This document shows positions 27,923-36,453 of a DNA stretch of 41,467 nucleotides, piece by piece (position 1 is the first letter of the stretch; every line of letters starts with the position of its first letter). The position numbers were made by a program, and so were the translations under genes. Source of the DNA: Bacteriovoracaceae bacterium (GTDB taxonomy: Bacteria > Bdellovibrionota > UBA1018); contig CANHSO010000004.1 of assembly GCA_947463705.1 (NCBI GenBank), positions 1-41,467 of the forward strand, written 5' to 3'. Under the pieces are notes generated by a model. It did not search any database, was not told the origin of the DNA, and saw nothing but the letters and a program-made list of their open reading frames with translations.

Positions 27923-29356
27923 ATGCGTTTCTCAATTCGAACTCTGAGTTTACAAGCTAAGATTAGTTTGGTTCTGGTCGCAGTGATCGTCCCAACTTTT
28001 GTGATTGTGACGTTAGCCGAAAATAAACTCACCCTCCCAGTCCTGAGCGAGGAAATCCGTCAGATCGGAATTCATTCAGGCAAGACTCTGGCGGCCCGCA
28101 TCGAGAGTGGACGCCTCTTGTCTTTATCGAGCCCAACTCCTGCGATTGAATCTGTGATGCAGGAAATTCTTTTTTCTCAGCCAGATCTGGTCCGTGTCGA
28201 TGTACTGGCGCGAGATCCAGCTACCGGCGGAGTCAAGGTGGTTGCGACCAATATGGAGGATGAGCCAGGTACTCCTCCTCCAGTTGCGACCCTGATTGAT
28301 ACAGTTCTCAGTGAATACAAGACGGATGACTTAGGGAATGGGTATTGGGATGTTTATGTCCCTATTGAGCACCAGGGACGTGATATTCGGGGTCCCAGGC
28401 GTTTGCTTGGAATGGTTCATGTGACCGCCTCCACGAATCTGGTGGCTCGACTCACTGACGCCATTTGGAAGACCCAGGCCATGGCTGCATTGCTGAGTGT
28501 GATCATCCTATTTGGTGTGCTGAGTTATTTTCTGCGCAAAACGATCACCAATGACCGTCTGCTCAGGTTAGCAGAGTCTCAGAATCTGCAACTCACTGAG
28601 CAACTTCATGAGACCCAGCGCCAGCTCATGATCACAGAGAAATTAGCCGTAATGGGGCAGCTGACCGCAAGTTTTGCTCACGAGATTGGAACTCCTCTGA
28701 ACGCAATTGGGGGGCATTTGCAGTTGCTCAAAGAAGAGATTGTGCTGATACCCGAGGCGCCGATGAATGAGCGTTTTGAAGTGATTCAAGGGCAATTGGC
28801 CAAGATCGCTTTAATCGTAAAGGGATTTCTCCAGAGCACGGCCAAGCCTGAGTCGCAAAAACAATTGGTAGACCCCAATCGACTGGTTGAAAAGACCCTT
28901 GGAATTGTGGCTCCGCGGATCGAGGCCATGGGGATCGAGGTGAAACGGCAGCTCGATCGAGAAATGGGACCGGTGCGCGTGGTTCCACTCGATTTGGAAC
29001 AGGTTCTGTTGAATGTTCTCAATAATTCTCTGGATAGTATCCAGTCTAAGGTGACGATCCGAGGAGGCAAGAGTGCAGCGCAGCGTCTGGAGGTCTCGAC
29101 AGAGATCCTGAGTCATCACGGGAGGATCTTAGCGCAGCTCTCGATTCTAGATTCGGGTGAGGGGATTAAGAGAACCGACCTTAAAAACGTGCTCAAACCC
29201 TTCTTTACAACCAAGCGACCGGGCGAAGGAACGGGTTTAGGGTTGACCATTTGCCAACAATTGGTTCAAAAGTATGGAGGCGATTTCGTGATCGACTCAA
29301 AAGAGGGTGTTTGGACCAAAGTGGTGATCCGACTGCCTTATCATACGAGCGCCTGA
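27923..29356 (+). CDS. Membrane sensor histidine kinase (NtrB/ZraS-like)
   Basis: N-terminal TM, sensor region, second TM; ASFAHEIGTPLNAIGGHLQLL H-box; LNNSLDSIQ N-box; GLGLTICQQLV. Confidence 0.92.
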   Translation: MRFSIRTLSLQAKISLVLVAVIVPTFVIVTLAENKLTLPVLSEEIRQIGIHSGKTLAARIESGRLLSLSSPTPAIESVMQEILFSQPDLVRVDVLARDPATGGVKVVATNMEDEPGTPPPVATLIDTVLSEYKTDDLGNGYWDVYVPIEHQGRDIRGPRRLLGMVHVTASTNLVARLTDAIWKTQAMAALLSVIILFGVLSYFLRKTITNDRLLRLAESQNLQLTEQLHETQRQLMITEKLAVMGQLTASFAHEIGTPLNAIGGHLQLLKEEIVLIPEAPMNERFEVIQGQLAKIALIVKGFLQSTAKPESQKQLVDPNRLVEKTLGIVAPRIEAMGIEVKRQLDREMGPVRVVPLDLEQVLLNVLNNSLDSIQSKVTIRGGKSAAQRLEVSTEILSHHGRILAQLSILDSGEGIKRTDLKNVLKPFFTTKRPGEGTGLGLTICQQLVQKYGGDFVIDSKEGVWTKVVIRLPYHTSA

Positions 29357-29367
29357 AAGAAGAGAGT

Positions 29368-30732
29368 ATGACCCCCCAAGTTCTAGTGGTCGATGATGAC
29401 GAAGTGACTCGCAATCTGCTGAGAGAGGTCCTGCAACGAGAGGGCTACACCGTTTATCTCGCTGACAGTGGGGAGACAGCGGTGGGTCTGATTAAGAAAC
29501 ATAAATTTCCGATTATCGTCTCCGATATTCGGATGGCCGAGATGGACGGAATGGCTGTTCTCCGAGAGGTGAAGCGGGCTAGTCTCCAGTCAGCCGTGAT
29601 TCTGATGACCGGCTTTGGGAGCATGGCAGGTGCTATTCAGGCGATTCAGCAGGGCGCTTTTGACTATGTGAGCAAGCCCTTTCAAATGAATGACTTGAAG
29701 GCCGTGGTGGCTCGGGCGGCGAAGCATTGGGAGTCGCTGCATGAAGGGCGTGGCAGTTCGCCGGTTGTGTCACTTGATACAAGTGAAAAGACTCTGATTG
29801 GAAAGTCCCCTAAAATTGTCGAAGTTTACAAGACCTTGGCGCGAGCTGCGATGTCGGCTAGTACTGTTTTGATTACTGGCGAGAGCGGAACCGGGAAGGA
29901 ACTCGTTGCCCGAGCAATTCATAATAATAGCTCCAGAAGGGATCGAAAGTTTCTCGCGGTGAACTGTGGTGCCCTGGCGGAGAATCTCCTTGAGTCCGAG
30001 CTTTTTGGTCATGCCAAGGGTTCTTTCACGGGTGCAATAGCCGACAAACGTGGACTTTTTGAGGAAGCTCAGGGTGGAACGCTCTTCTTGGATGAAATAG
30101 GGGATATCACTCCCGCACTTCAAATTAAGCTTCTGCGTGTTTTGCAGGAAAGCGAGTTTAAGCCCGTAGGTTCCGTAGAGTCAAAAAAGTCTAATGTCCG
30201 AGTGATCGCTGCAACACATCGGGATCTTGATGCCTTGGTGAAAATAGGAAAATTTAGAGATGACCTTTTTTATCGACTCAAAGTCATTTCCATTGAACTT
30301 CCGTCTCTTCGAGAGCGGATGGAGGATCTCCCTGAGTTGGTGGATTACTTTCTGGCTCGGTACGCTGATCAGAATAGAAAGCAAGTTTCTCATGTTTCCG
30401 ATGAGGCAATGAGTCTCCTTCAGTCTTATTCGTGGCCAGGTAACATTCGTGAGCTGGAACATGCGATTGAACGAGCGGTTGCGATGACCAACACGACGGT
30501 TTTATTTCCTGAAGATTTTCCCCCTGAGATGGCACGGGGATTGGAGACTTTGTCAGAAGGGGATGATTCATTGTCGAAACCTTCATTGGAGGACTTAGAA
30601 AAAACCCATATTTTGAGAATCCTGAGGGAAACTCACTTTAACAAGTCGAGGGCTTCGGAAATTCTGGGAATCGATCGGGCCACCTTGTATCGGAAAGCTC
30701 AAAAATATGGGATTGATCTCCGGGGGAAATAG
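29368..30732 (+). CDS. NtrC-family sigma-54-dependent response regulator
   Basis: QVLVVDDDEVTRNLL receiver; GESGTGKELVARAIH; ESELFGHAKGSFTGA; GTLFLDEIGD; Fis HTH ASEILGIDRATLYRKAQKYGI; ATG at 29368 chosen over the track start at 29251. Confidence 0.93.
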   Translation: MTPQVLVVDDDEVTRNLLREVLQREGYTVYLADSGETAVGLIKKHKFPIIVSDIRMAEMDGMAVLREVKRASLQSAVILMTGFGSMAGAIQAIQQGAFDYVSKPFQMNDLKAVVARAAKHWESLHEGRGSSPVVSLDTSEKTLIGKSPKIVEVYKTLARAAMSASTVLITGESGTGKELVARAIHNNSSRRDRKFLAVNCGALAENLLESELFGHAKGSFTGAIADKRGLFEEAQGGTLFLDEIGDITPALQIKLLRVLQESEFKPVGSVESKKSNVRVIAATHRDLDALVKIGKFRDDLFYRLKVISIELPSLRERMEDLPELVDYFLARYADQNRKQVSHVSDEAMSLLQSYSWPGNIRELEHAIERAVAMTNTTVLFPEDFPPEMARGLETLSEGDDSLSKPSLEDLEKTHILRILRETHFNKSRASEILGIDRATLYRKAQKYGIDLRGK

Positions 30733-31328
30733 TGAGTTTGGAATTTGAAAAGAAAATTCGTTCAGCCTTGTCGATTGACCTACCTTACTCCAATCGAGTC
30801 CACTTGAGTCATTCTAATGCGCAAGCCGCTGTTTTGGTTTTATTCGGCCTGAGTCGAGAGGCTCAACCGTGGCTCCTCTATATTCGGCGGGCAGAAGACA
30901 CGGGTCCTCATTCGGGCCAGATGGCTTTTCCCGGCGGAAAGGCCGAGACCTACGATCAAAATAATCCGGTTGAGACCGCTCTCCGAGAGACTCATGAGGA
31001 GGTCGGAGTTGAAAGGAGTCGGGTCTGTGTTCTTGGGCGGCTCCCATCCGTTGTGACACCGAGCCGATTCGAAGTGACCCCAATAGTTGGATTCCTGAAT
31101 GGGCCTATGGAAGACGTTTGCTTTAAGCTCGATCCGCTTGAGGTTTCCGAGACTCTTTGGGTTCCATTTTCTAGTTTATTAGTTGATGAGACTTATCGAC
31201 TCGAGAGTATTCGATCCGGTGATGTGAACTACCCAATTGATGTTTTTCAATACGAGCGTTATCGCATCTGGGGAGCAACAGGATCAGTGACTAAGAATCT
31301 CATTGATCGCTATCGGCTCCAGCTCTAA
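30732..31328 (+). CDS. NUDIX hydrolase, CoA pyrophosphatase-like (NudL)
   Basis: MAFPGGKAETYDQNNPVETALRETHEEVGVE Nudix box; GTG start overlapping the upstream stop. Confidence 0.9.
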   Translation: MSLEFEKKIRSALSIDLPYSNRVHLSHSNAQAAVLVLFGLSREAQPWLLYIRRAEDTGPHSGQMAFPGGKAETYDQNNPVETALRETHEEVGVERSRVCVLGRLPSVVTPSRFEVTPIVGFLNGPMEDVCFKLDPLEVSETLWVPFSSLLVDETYRLESIRSGDVNYPIDVFQYERYRIWGATGSVTKNLIDRYRLQL

Positions 31329-31333
31329 GTAGT

Positions 31334-32284
31334 TTATTTCTGAATTGTCTCTAAAAGACTTAATGCAACGTAAGCTCCACCTAAAAGTCCAGCCCGATTA
31401 TCGAGTGTTGATAGTCCTAGTTTTGGAAGAGATTGTAATCCATTTTTTTGTTGTTTCAGGAGAACTCGCAATTTTGTTCTGGTTTGGGGGAGAAAAAGGT
31501 CTGATGCAGCTGCGAAGCTCCCAGTCAACAAAACAATCTCTGGAGCGTAGAGACGAATGTAGTTTTGAAGCACCACGGACATAATCGTCGAGTATTCGTC
31601 GAATGCCTCGAGAGCAATTGGGTTTTTTCTGCGTGCAAGCTCGGCAATTTCTGGGCCTGAGATTCCTGGCCGGCTCAATTTCAGCCCAGTTCGGCGACTA
31701 AAAAATTTGCCGGATAGGTAGGCTTCGGCACATCCAAAGTTGCCGCATCCGCAGCGAGCTGTCCGGTCTTGATAATTGAGAATAATGTGACCTGCTTCTG
31801 GGTGCAGTTGACGGCCTGCTCGGACGAGGTTTCCGTTGCAAATGACGCCGGTTCCCAAACCAGTACCGAGTGTCAACACCATGACATTTTTAAATTTCTG
31901 CCCAGCACCTTTCCAACACTCGGCAAGAACTGCAGCTGCAGCGTCATTTTCAAGCGCGGTGGGGCGCTTGAAGGCAGTCTTTAAAATGCGGGCGATGGGT
32001 ACTTTTTTCCATTCATCTTTTGTTGTAGAGAAATTAGTAGGAGATAATAAGGTGCCATGAATTGGGTCGAGAGGGCCGGCAGACGCAATTCCCACAGCTT
32101 TTATGTCGGGATGACGCGATAGGAATTGATTGCCTATTTCGACAATCGTCTTTAAAACAGCAGATTTTCCACGGTGAAATTCGGACGGAATACGAATTTC
32201 GTCAATAATTCGACCGTTTTTTTGAATGACTCCTGCCGCTATTTTAGTTCCACCCAGGTCGTAAGAGAGTACTTTCTGACTCAT
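31334..32284 (-). CDS. ROK family sugar kinase (glucokinase-like)
   Basis: YDLGGTKIAAGVI; LENDAAAAVLAECW; TLGTGLGTGVICNG; CGCGNFGCAEAYLSG zinc motif. Confidence 0.9.
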   Translation of the reverse strand: MSQKVLSYDLGGTKIAAGVIQKNGRIIDEIRIPSEFHRGKSAVLKTIVEIGNQFLSRHPDIKAVGIASAGPLDPIHGTLLSPTNFSTTKDEWKKVPIARILKTAFKRPTALENDAAAAVLAECWKGAGQKFKNVMVLTLGTGLGTGVICNGNLVRAGRQLHPEAGHIILNYQDRTARCGCGNFGCAEAYLSGKFFSRRTGLKLSRPGISGPEIAELARRKNPIALEAFDEYSTIMSVVLQNYIRLYAPEIVLLTGSFAAASDLFLPQTRTKLRVLLKQQKNGLQSLPKLGLSTLDNRAGLLGGAYVALSLLETIQK

Positions 32285-32304
32285 TCTTCAAGATGTAACA
32301 TAGA

Positions 32305-34776
32305 GTGATGGGAAACCGAAAAAATATCAGTGTCGAAGTAGGGAGTATTTTAATTTTAGCGCTGGGGGTTTTCACCTGCGTTGCTCTGGTGAGTTATCAC
32401 GTTACTGACCCCTCTGGTTTTAGCAGTGGAGTCGAAATTGCTGTCAATGCGTGTGGTCGAATTGGTTCGTATCTCTCTGCCGCGCTACTGAATATTTTCG
32501 GATTAGGTGCGTTCTTATTCCCTGTAGCGCTTTTTTTTCTGTCTTGGTCCGTTTATCAAAGTGATGGAATCGTAAAAATTGCCGAAACTTTGGGAACCCT
32601 AACTGCAGCAGTCAGCTCCTGTACCGTATTTTTAGCACTGCAGTGGAAGTCTTGGACATTTGGTCAGGGAGTCTTACTCACAGGTGGGATTCTAGGAGAA
32701 TGGATTGCAGTTGGGTTAAAAAGTCAGCTGAATTACTTTGGTGCGTCTCTGGTTTCATTCGTAGTTTTCGCAGTGGCTCTGACGATCTCCCTCCCTGTGA
32801 ACCTCATTCACTGGGTGACTCAGGGGGCTCGAGCGCTTGGTCTCTTGATGGTCCGACTGGTAGTTTTTTCGATCTATCATGGACTCTCATGGAGTCAGCG
32901 GAAAATGAGTGCGTTTTGGGCCGCTATGAGTCAGCAAATCCAAACTCGAAAAAAAGACAAGGTGTCTGCTCCAATCGAAGTGCCCTCCGCTACTCTCCTG
33001 GCAGAAGCTCCTCCCGCTCCGATTGAAAAGGCCCCGATTCGAGATGTCCTGCGGCAGGAGGAATTGCTTGTAGAGGAGGACGATGTCGCGGATTCAGGGG
33101 AGATCAGTACCGATTCTGTCGAGACCGTCAGCGAGTTGAATCAAAAAGGCCTTTCAATTCCCAATGGTTCAAGTAAGGAAATTAAAATTCTCCCGAGAGA
33201 GGTCGAGGGTCACGCTGCAAGTTCGGCAAAGTCTCCCCGATCTGCAGTCCCGACGAGGCGGGGTCAGTGGAAACTTCCGACGATTGAGTTTCTCAAAAAA
33301 CCACCGGTGGTCGAGTCTGCCGTCGACCGGAGTCGGCTCTTAGCTAATTCTCAAATTTTGAAACAGAAGTTTGCAGACTTCGGGATTGATGGAGAAGTGA
33401 CCGCTGTTCGGCCCGGTCCAGTCATTACTCTTTATGAATTTAAACCCGGCCCGGGCGTGAAGGTCTCCCGAATCGCCTCACTAGCTGATGACTTGTCGAT
33501 GGCTCTTTCAGCCCAGAGTGTCCGAATTCTTGCGCCGCTTCCGGGTAAGTCCGTTGTGGGGATTGAAATCCCAAGTGATACTCGCGAAACTGTTTTTCTT
33601 CGTGAGTTTCTGCAACACCCTGACTTTTATACCAGTAAACACTCGATTCCAGTAGTTATGGGTAAAGACATCGGAGGACAAACCTATCTCTCTGATTTAG
33701 CTCGAATGCCTCATTTGCTTTGTGCAGGGCAGACTGGATCAGGGAAGTCAGTTTTCATGAACGGTCTGATCTGCTCATTATTTTATCGGTTTAGTCCGGA
33801 CGAGCTCAGGATGATCCTAGTGGATCCAAAGTTCATTGAGTTTCGAGCTTATCAGGATATTCCTCACCTTTTACTCCCCGTAGTGGATGACCCAAAGCAA
33901 GCGAGTATTGCTTTAAGGTGGGCTGTTCGTGAGATGGAACGTCGCTATCGGATTTTAGCTAAAGTTGGAGCTCGAAATCTAGCGAGCTTCAACCAGAAGG
34001 TCGAGGAGATGGGCGCTGACGTTGTGAAGGACCTTCTATTTTCTGAAGATCAGGGAGAAACCTCAACTTCGACGAGCGGTTCAGATTGGATCGAGGCTTT
34101 TGATCACGATTCGACTGGCGCACCCCAAGTGGGTAAATTGCCGTATATTGTTGTGATTATCGATGAGTTGGCCGACTTGATGATGGTTGCTAAAAAAGAG
34201 GTAGAAATTTCAATTGCTCGAATTGCCCAAAAAGCCCGGGCTGCAGGAATTCATTTGATTATTGCAACTCAAAGGCCTTCAACCGATGTTATTACGGGAT
34301 TGATTAAGGCGAACTTGCCTTCTCGTGTCTCCTTTCAGTTGGCGAGTTATGTGGATTCCAAGACGATTTTGGATCGGGCTGGCGCTGAGCGTCTTCTTGG
34401 ACAAGGGGATATGCTTTTTATTCCGCCAGGTGTGTCCCAAAGTCTGAGACTTCATGGTGCTTATCTGGATGATGATGAAATTGGAAAAATTACTAGCTTT
34501 TTAAAGTCGCAGGGTAAACCTGCTTATCGAGATGAAATCTTGCTGGCGGATGAGGATGAGGATGGTGAGGAGACGCAGGAGTCCGAGGAAGAGGATGAAC
34601 TTTTTCGGCAAGCAGTGGATCTGATCAAACACTCTGGGCACGCGTCTGCAAGCTTCTTGCAACGGCACCTGAAAGTCGGCTATAACCGAGCTGCGCGAAT
34701 GATAGAAACAATGGAATCGCGCGGAATCGTAGGTCCTCAAGAGGGGGCCCGACCTCGAGAGGTGTTGATTCGTTGA
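32305..34776 (+). CDS. ftsK: FtsK/SpoIIIE DNA translocase
   Basis: N-terminal TM region; GQTGSGKSVFMNGLICSL; IVVIIDELADLMMV; C-terminal gamma winged helix LLRRHLKVGYNRAARMIE-type segment (FLQRHLKVGYNRAARMIETMESRGIVGP). Confidence 0.93.
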   Translation: MMGNRKNISVEVGSILILALGVFTCVALVSYHVTDPSGFSSGVEIAVNACGRIGSYLSAALLNIFGLGAFLFPVALFFLSWSVYQSDGIVKIAETLGTLTAAVSSCTVFLALQWKSWTFGQGVLLTGGILGEWIAVGLKSQLNYFGASLVSFVVFAVALTISLPVNLIHWVTQGARALGLLMVRLVVFSIYHGLSWSQRKMSAFWAAMSQQIQTRKKDKVSAPIEVPSATLLAEAPPAPIEKAPIRDVLRQEELLVEEDDVADSGEISTDSVETVSELNQKGLSIPNGSSKEIKILPREVEGHAASSAKSPRSAVPTRRGQWKLPTIEFLKKPPVVESAVDRSRLLANSQILKQKFADFGIDGEVTAVRPGPVITLYEFKPGPGVKVSRIASLADDLSMALSAQSVRILAPLPGKSVVGIEIPSDTRETVFLREFLQHPDFYTSKHSIPVVMGKDIGGQTYLSDLARMPHLLCAGQTGSGKSVFMNGLICSLFYRFSPDELRMILVDPKFIEFRAYQDIPHLLLPVVDDPKQASIALRWAVREMERRYRILAKVGARNLASFNQKVEEMGADVVKDLLFSEDQGETSTSTSGSDWIEAFDHDSTGAPQVGKLPYIVVIIDELADLMMVAKKEVEISIARIAQKARAAGIHLIIATQRPSTDVITGLIKANLPSRVSFQLASYVDSKTILDRAGAERLLGQGDMLFIPPGVSQSLRLHGAYLDDDEIGKITSFLKSQGKPAYRDEILLADEDEDGEETQESEEEDELFRQAVDLIKHSGHASASFLQRHLKVGYNRAARMIETMESRGIVGPQEGARPREVLIR

Positions 34777-35057
34777 AGAAGTTAATGGTTTTAGGTCTAG
34801 CTTTTGGAGTTTTTGATCTGTTCTTCGTGGCAAAATCGTCATTGTCTGAAGCGCGCGAGTCGGCGGAGGTCGTCTCTGAGGAGTCTGAATCTGAGTTAGA
34901 AGAAAAACCTTCTCCTGCGCATCTTAAAAAGGGGAAGCGGCCACCTCGAGAAAGAGAAGCGGATGGGACTCAGGCTCCTAATCGATTTGAACAAGACTTG
35001 ATTATTAAGAGCCGCTACGAGTTAAATGGCCAGGCCCTTGAGGTGGACACCGATTGA
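34773..35057 (+). CDS. Hypothetical small protein, possible signal peptide
   Basis: ORF overlapping the ftsK stop and the next gene start (translationally coupled); Glu-rich. Confidence 0.5.
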   Translation: MKKLMVLGLAFGVFDLFFVAKSSLSEARESAEVVSEESESELEEKPSPAHLKKGKRPPREREADGTQAPNRFEQDLIIKSRYELNGQALEVDTD

Positions 35058-36418
35058 GTACACAGGAAAAATGGGTTCGACTCGACCGACCCTTTCAAAT
35101 CCCGGCTTACGTGAGGGAAGCCCTTCAAAAAGTGAATGAATCAGGGCACGTTGCTTACTTAGTGGGCGGATGTGTCCGAGATTTTCTGTTGGGGCGGGAA
35201 ATCAAAGATTACGATATTGCAACCGACGCCAATCCTGATTTGCTTTGTAAGCTTTTTCCGATGGCGATTACCGTGGGAAAAGCATTTGGAGTGCTCAAGG
35301 TTCCGACAGGTTCTCAGCCTCCACTTCTTGAGATCGCAACCTTTCGGAAGGATTTGAATTACGAAGATCACCGCCGTCCGGAGGGTGTTGTATTTACTGG
35401 ACCAGAAGAGGACGCCAACCGCAGAGATTTTACGATGAATGGCCTTTTTTATGATCCCAAGACGAGTCGGATTCTAGATTGTGTTGGTGGAGTAGAGGAT
35501 ATTCAGAATCGAGTGATTCGTGCGATTGGGAATCCGTCGGTTCGATTTCGTGAGGATGCGCTTAGGCTTCTTCGTGTTGTCCGATTCCAGAGTCGCCTAG
35601 GTTTTTCAATTGCCGCAGAAACTGCTCAGGCGGTTCGGAGTCGAGCCCGACTGATTAGCAAAGTCAGCGCCGAGCGAATTCGCGATGAACTCACCGCCAT
35701 GTGGACGGGGCCTAATCCAGGGGATTCACTTAGGCTTCTTTCCGAAATGGAGCTCTTGCCTTTGGTTTTGCCTGAGGTTGAAGCGCTCAAGGGTGTCAAG
35801 CAGTTCCCATCCTATCATCCTGATGAAGATGTTTGGTCCCATCTGTTAAAAATGCTCGACCTACTAGCCAAGCAAAGTCCTAAAAGAACAATCACTCTTG
35901 CCTGGGCTGCGGTCCTTCATGAAGTGGGTAAGCCTATCGTCGCTCTCCAAAATGAGGGTAAGAATTTCAACGGTCATGAGGTTGAGGCCTCTAAGTTGGC
36001 TGAAAAGATCTGCCTGCGGCTCAAACTTTCGGGTAGTGAAGTTCAGCGTGTCGTGTCCTTAGTTGCGGATCACCTGAAATTAAAAGATTCTTTTCAAATG
36101 CGCGAGGCTACCTTGCAGCGACTCTTGCGCGCGGATCACTTCGAAGAGTTACTTGCGCTGCATCGTGCAGATGCTTGTGCCTCGGATGGTAACCTAGCTT
36201 ATTATGAGTTCTGTTTGTCTCGTCTCAATCAACTTAAGGACACTTCTCAACTTGACATGCCGAAGCTGATCGACGGCCGAGATTTGATCCAACTGGGTTT
36301 TCAGCCAGGACCCCTCTTTTCTGAGATTCTAGCGACAGTTGAGGATCTGACTTTGGAAAAACAACTGACGACCCTAGATCAAGCACTTGAGTATGTGATT
36401 AAGAACTTTGTTCGATAG
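35054..36418 (+). CDS. cca: CCA-adding / poly(A) polymerase-type tRNA nucleotidyltransferase with HD region
   Basis: YLVGGCVRDFLLGREIKDYDIATDANPD; RRDFTMNGLFYDP; VRFREDALRLLRVVRFQSRLGF. Confidence 0.93.
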   Translation: MSTQEKWVRLDRPFQIPAYVREALQKVNESGHVAYLVGGCVRDFLLGREIKDYDIATDANPDLLCKLFPMAITVGKAFGVLKVPTGSQPPLLEIATFRKDLNYEDHRRPEGVVFTGPEEDANRRDFTMNGLFYDPKTSRILDCVGGVEDIQNRVIRAIGNPSVRFREDALRLLRVVRFQSRLGFSIAAETAQAVRSRARLISKVSAERIRDELTAMWTGPNPGDSLRLLSEMELLPLVLPEVEALKGVKQFPSYHPDEDVWSHLLKMLDLLAKQSPKRTITLAWAAVLHEVGKPIVALQNEGKNFNGHEVEASKLAEKICLRLKLSGSEVQRVVSLVADHLKLKDSFQMREATLQRLLRADHFEELLALHRADACASDGNLAYYEFCLSRLNQLKDTSQLDMPKLIDGRDLIQLGFQPGPLFSEILATVEDLTLEKQLTTLDQALEYVIKNFVR

Positions 36419-36421
36419 TCT

Positions 36422-36437
36422 CAGCACCGGAGTGTTG
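36422..36437 (+). terminator. Weak terminator-like hairpin after cca
   Basis: CAGCAC-CGGA-GTGTTG stem followed by ggttaatttt. Confidence 0.35.
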
Positions 36438-36453
36438 GGTTAATTTTCAGAAG

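Noticed and set aside
27684-27947. Leu-rich ORF in another frame over the small Lys/Ala-rich gene
   Set aside because: Frame-shifted reading of the GCT/GCA repeats; it runs through the rho-independent terminator at 27873-27908.
29251-29367. N-terminal extension of the NtrC-type regulator ORF
   Set aside because: It overlaps the C-terminus of the histidine kinase gene, and the receiver domain starts properly at ATG 29368 (MTPQVLVVDDDE).
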